Assembly: GCF_019219095.1 (NCBI RefSeq)
Contig: NZ_JAHUWH010000006.1
Location: 1-64,000, forward strand
Length of the DNA stretch: 64,000 nt
Reading direction: 5' to 3'
DNA from: Acidovorax sp. sic0104
GTDB taxonomy: Bacteria > Pseudomonadota > Gammaproteobacteria > Burkholderiales > Burkholderiaceae_C
The notes below the pieces were generated by a model. That model was given only the letters and a program-made list of their open reading frames with translations. It made no database searches and was not told the DNA's origin. Below are positions 63,482 to 64,000 of this stretch, piece by piece. Each line of letters starts with the position of its first letter. Within the stretch, counting starts at the first letter, position 1. Both the position numbers and the translations under genes were made by a program.

Positions 63482-64000
63482 ATGTCCGTTACCATGCGCG
63501 AAATGCTGGAAGCCGGTGTCCACTTCGGTCACCAAACCCGCTTCTGGAACCCCAAGATGGCCCCCTACATCTTCGGCCATCGCAACAAGATCCACATCAT
63601 CAACCTGGAAAAGTCGCTGCCACTGTTCCAGGAAGCGCAAAAGTTCGCCAAGCAACTGGCTGCCAACCGCGGCACGATCCTGATGGTCGGCACGAAGCGC
63701 CAGGCCCGTGAGATCCTGTCCACCGAAGCCCTGCGCGCTGGCGTGCCCTTCGTGGACCAGCGCTGGCTCGGCGGCATGCTGACGAACTTCAAGACCGTGA
63801 AGACCTCGATCAAGCGCCTCAAGGACATGAAGGCCCAGCAGGAAGCCGGCCTCGAAAGCCTGAGCAAGAAGGAGCAACTGACCTTCTCCCGCGAAATCGA
63901 GAAGCTCGAAAAGGACATCGGCGGCATCCAGGACATGACGGCCCTGCCTGACGCCATCTTCATCATCGACGTGGGCTTCCACAAGATCGCCGTGGCCGAG
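63482..64000 (+). CDS. rpsB: Ribosomal protein S2 (partial, cut by window end)
   Basis: The first 173 codons are present from ATG 63482 with GGAG 8 nt upstream. [20 protein letters not shown] and [19 protein letters not shown] are hallmark S2 sequences, and [19 protein letters not shown] follows. The 3' end is outside the window. A long leader precedes it, as is usual for rpsB, whose protein binds its own mRNA in E. coli. Confidence 0.98.
   Translation, partial: MSVTMREMLEAGVHFGHQTRFWNPKMAPYIFGHRNKIHIINLEKSLPLFQEAQKFAKQLAANRGTILMVGTKRQAREILSTEALRAGVPFVDQRWLGGMLTNFKTVKTSIKRLKDMKAQQEAGLESLSKKEQLTFSREIEKLEKDIGGIQDMTALPDAIFIIDVGFHKIAVAE

Overview
The window is GC-rich chromosomal DNA of a betaproteobacterium. 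Gene content and order (rsuA directly behind an rRNA operon, glnA-ntrB-ntrC, thyA-DUF4337-folA, nrdR-glyA, rpsB) and protein style point to the family Comamonadaceae, most likely an Acidovorax-like organism. This assignment is inferred from recognised families; no database was searched. I see no prophage, insertion sequence, CRISPR array or plasmid function. Almost all of the window reads as ordinary core and metabolic genome with a thin layer of RNA elements and dispersed repeats.

Layout. 1-97: 3' end of a 5S rRNA gene and the rRNA operon terminator. 217-5985: rsuA, a secreted beta-propeller protein overlapping a polysaccharide deacetylase, a fatty acid hydroxylase-family membrane protein, an EI24 membrane protein overlapping a CinA-like protein. 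6008-11144: nitrogen regulation block, with an NtrC site and a sigma-54 promoter in front of glnA, then a small secreted protein, ntrB and ntrC. 11372-16705: DUF2383 protein, xth, a small Pro/Gln/Thr-rich secreted peptide, the thyA-DUF4337-folA operon and a lipoprotein. 16752-21043: iron uptake by cell-surface signalling (Fur box, FecI-like sigma factor, FecR-like anti-sigma factor, TonB receptor with an STN domain). 21238-31725: polyol (mannitol/arabitol type) catabolic locus mtlE-F-G-K, a short-chain dehydrogenase, mtlD, an AraC regulator, mtlY (xylulokinase) and mtlZ (fructokinase).

31837-46679: mixed housekeeping genes (GNAT, GlcD-type flavin dehydrogenase, DUF2069, YihY, Mpo1-like, DUF418, alpha/beta hydrolase, O-acetylhomoserine sulfhydrylase, CBS protein, PAS-GAF-GGDEF-EAL protein, aroC, 5'-nucleotidase family, EamA transporter). 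46908-49755: nrdR, glyA behind a ZTP riboswitch, and a membrane-anchored lytic transglycosylase. 49756-50762: a 1-kb stretch without a protein gene that holds a possible structured RNA, a 26-bp palindrome and a candidate promoter. 50763-58909: DUF349 protein, GNAT, two identical tRNA-Leu(CAG) genes each with its own terminator, RNase R, a hydrolase and an AraC regulator. 58951-63241: NAD(P)HX repair enzyme, DadA-like oxidoreductase and amidase on the minus strand. 63482 onward: rpsB, cut by the window edge.

How it works together. The glnA block is the classic sigma-54/NtrC circuit with its own sensor and regulator next door. The mtl block imports polyols, oxidises them to ketoses (fructose, xylulose) and phosphorylates these, under an embedded AraC regulator. 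The fec-like block senses a ferric siderophore at the surface and is probably under Fur control. The glyA riboswitch ties one-carbon supply to ZTP, the signal of folate shortage, and thyA-folA in the same window belong to the same folate economy. I did not find a clearly new multi-gene system. The best unexplained signals are the non-coding kilobase upstream of the DUF349 gene, a dispersed intergenic repeat (8 candidate copies) that supplies stop codons to neighbouring genes, and a 118-nt intra-operon hairpin between mtlE and mtlF.
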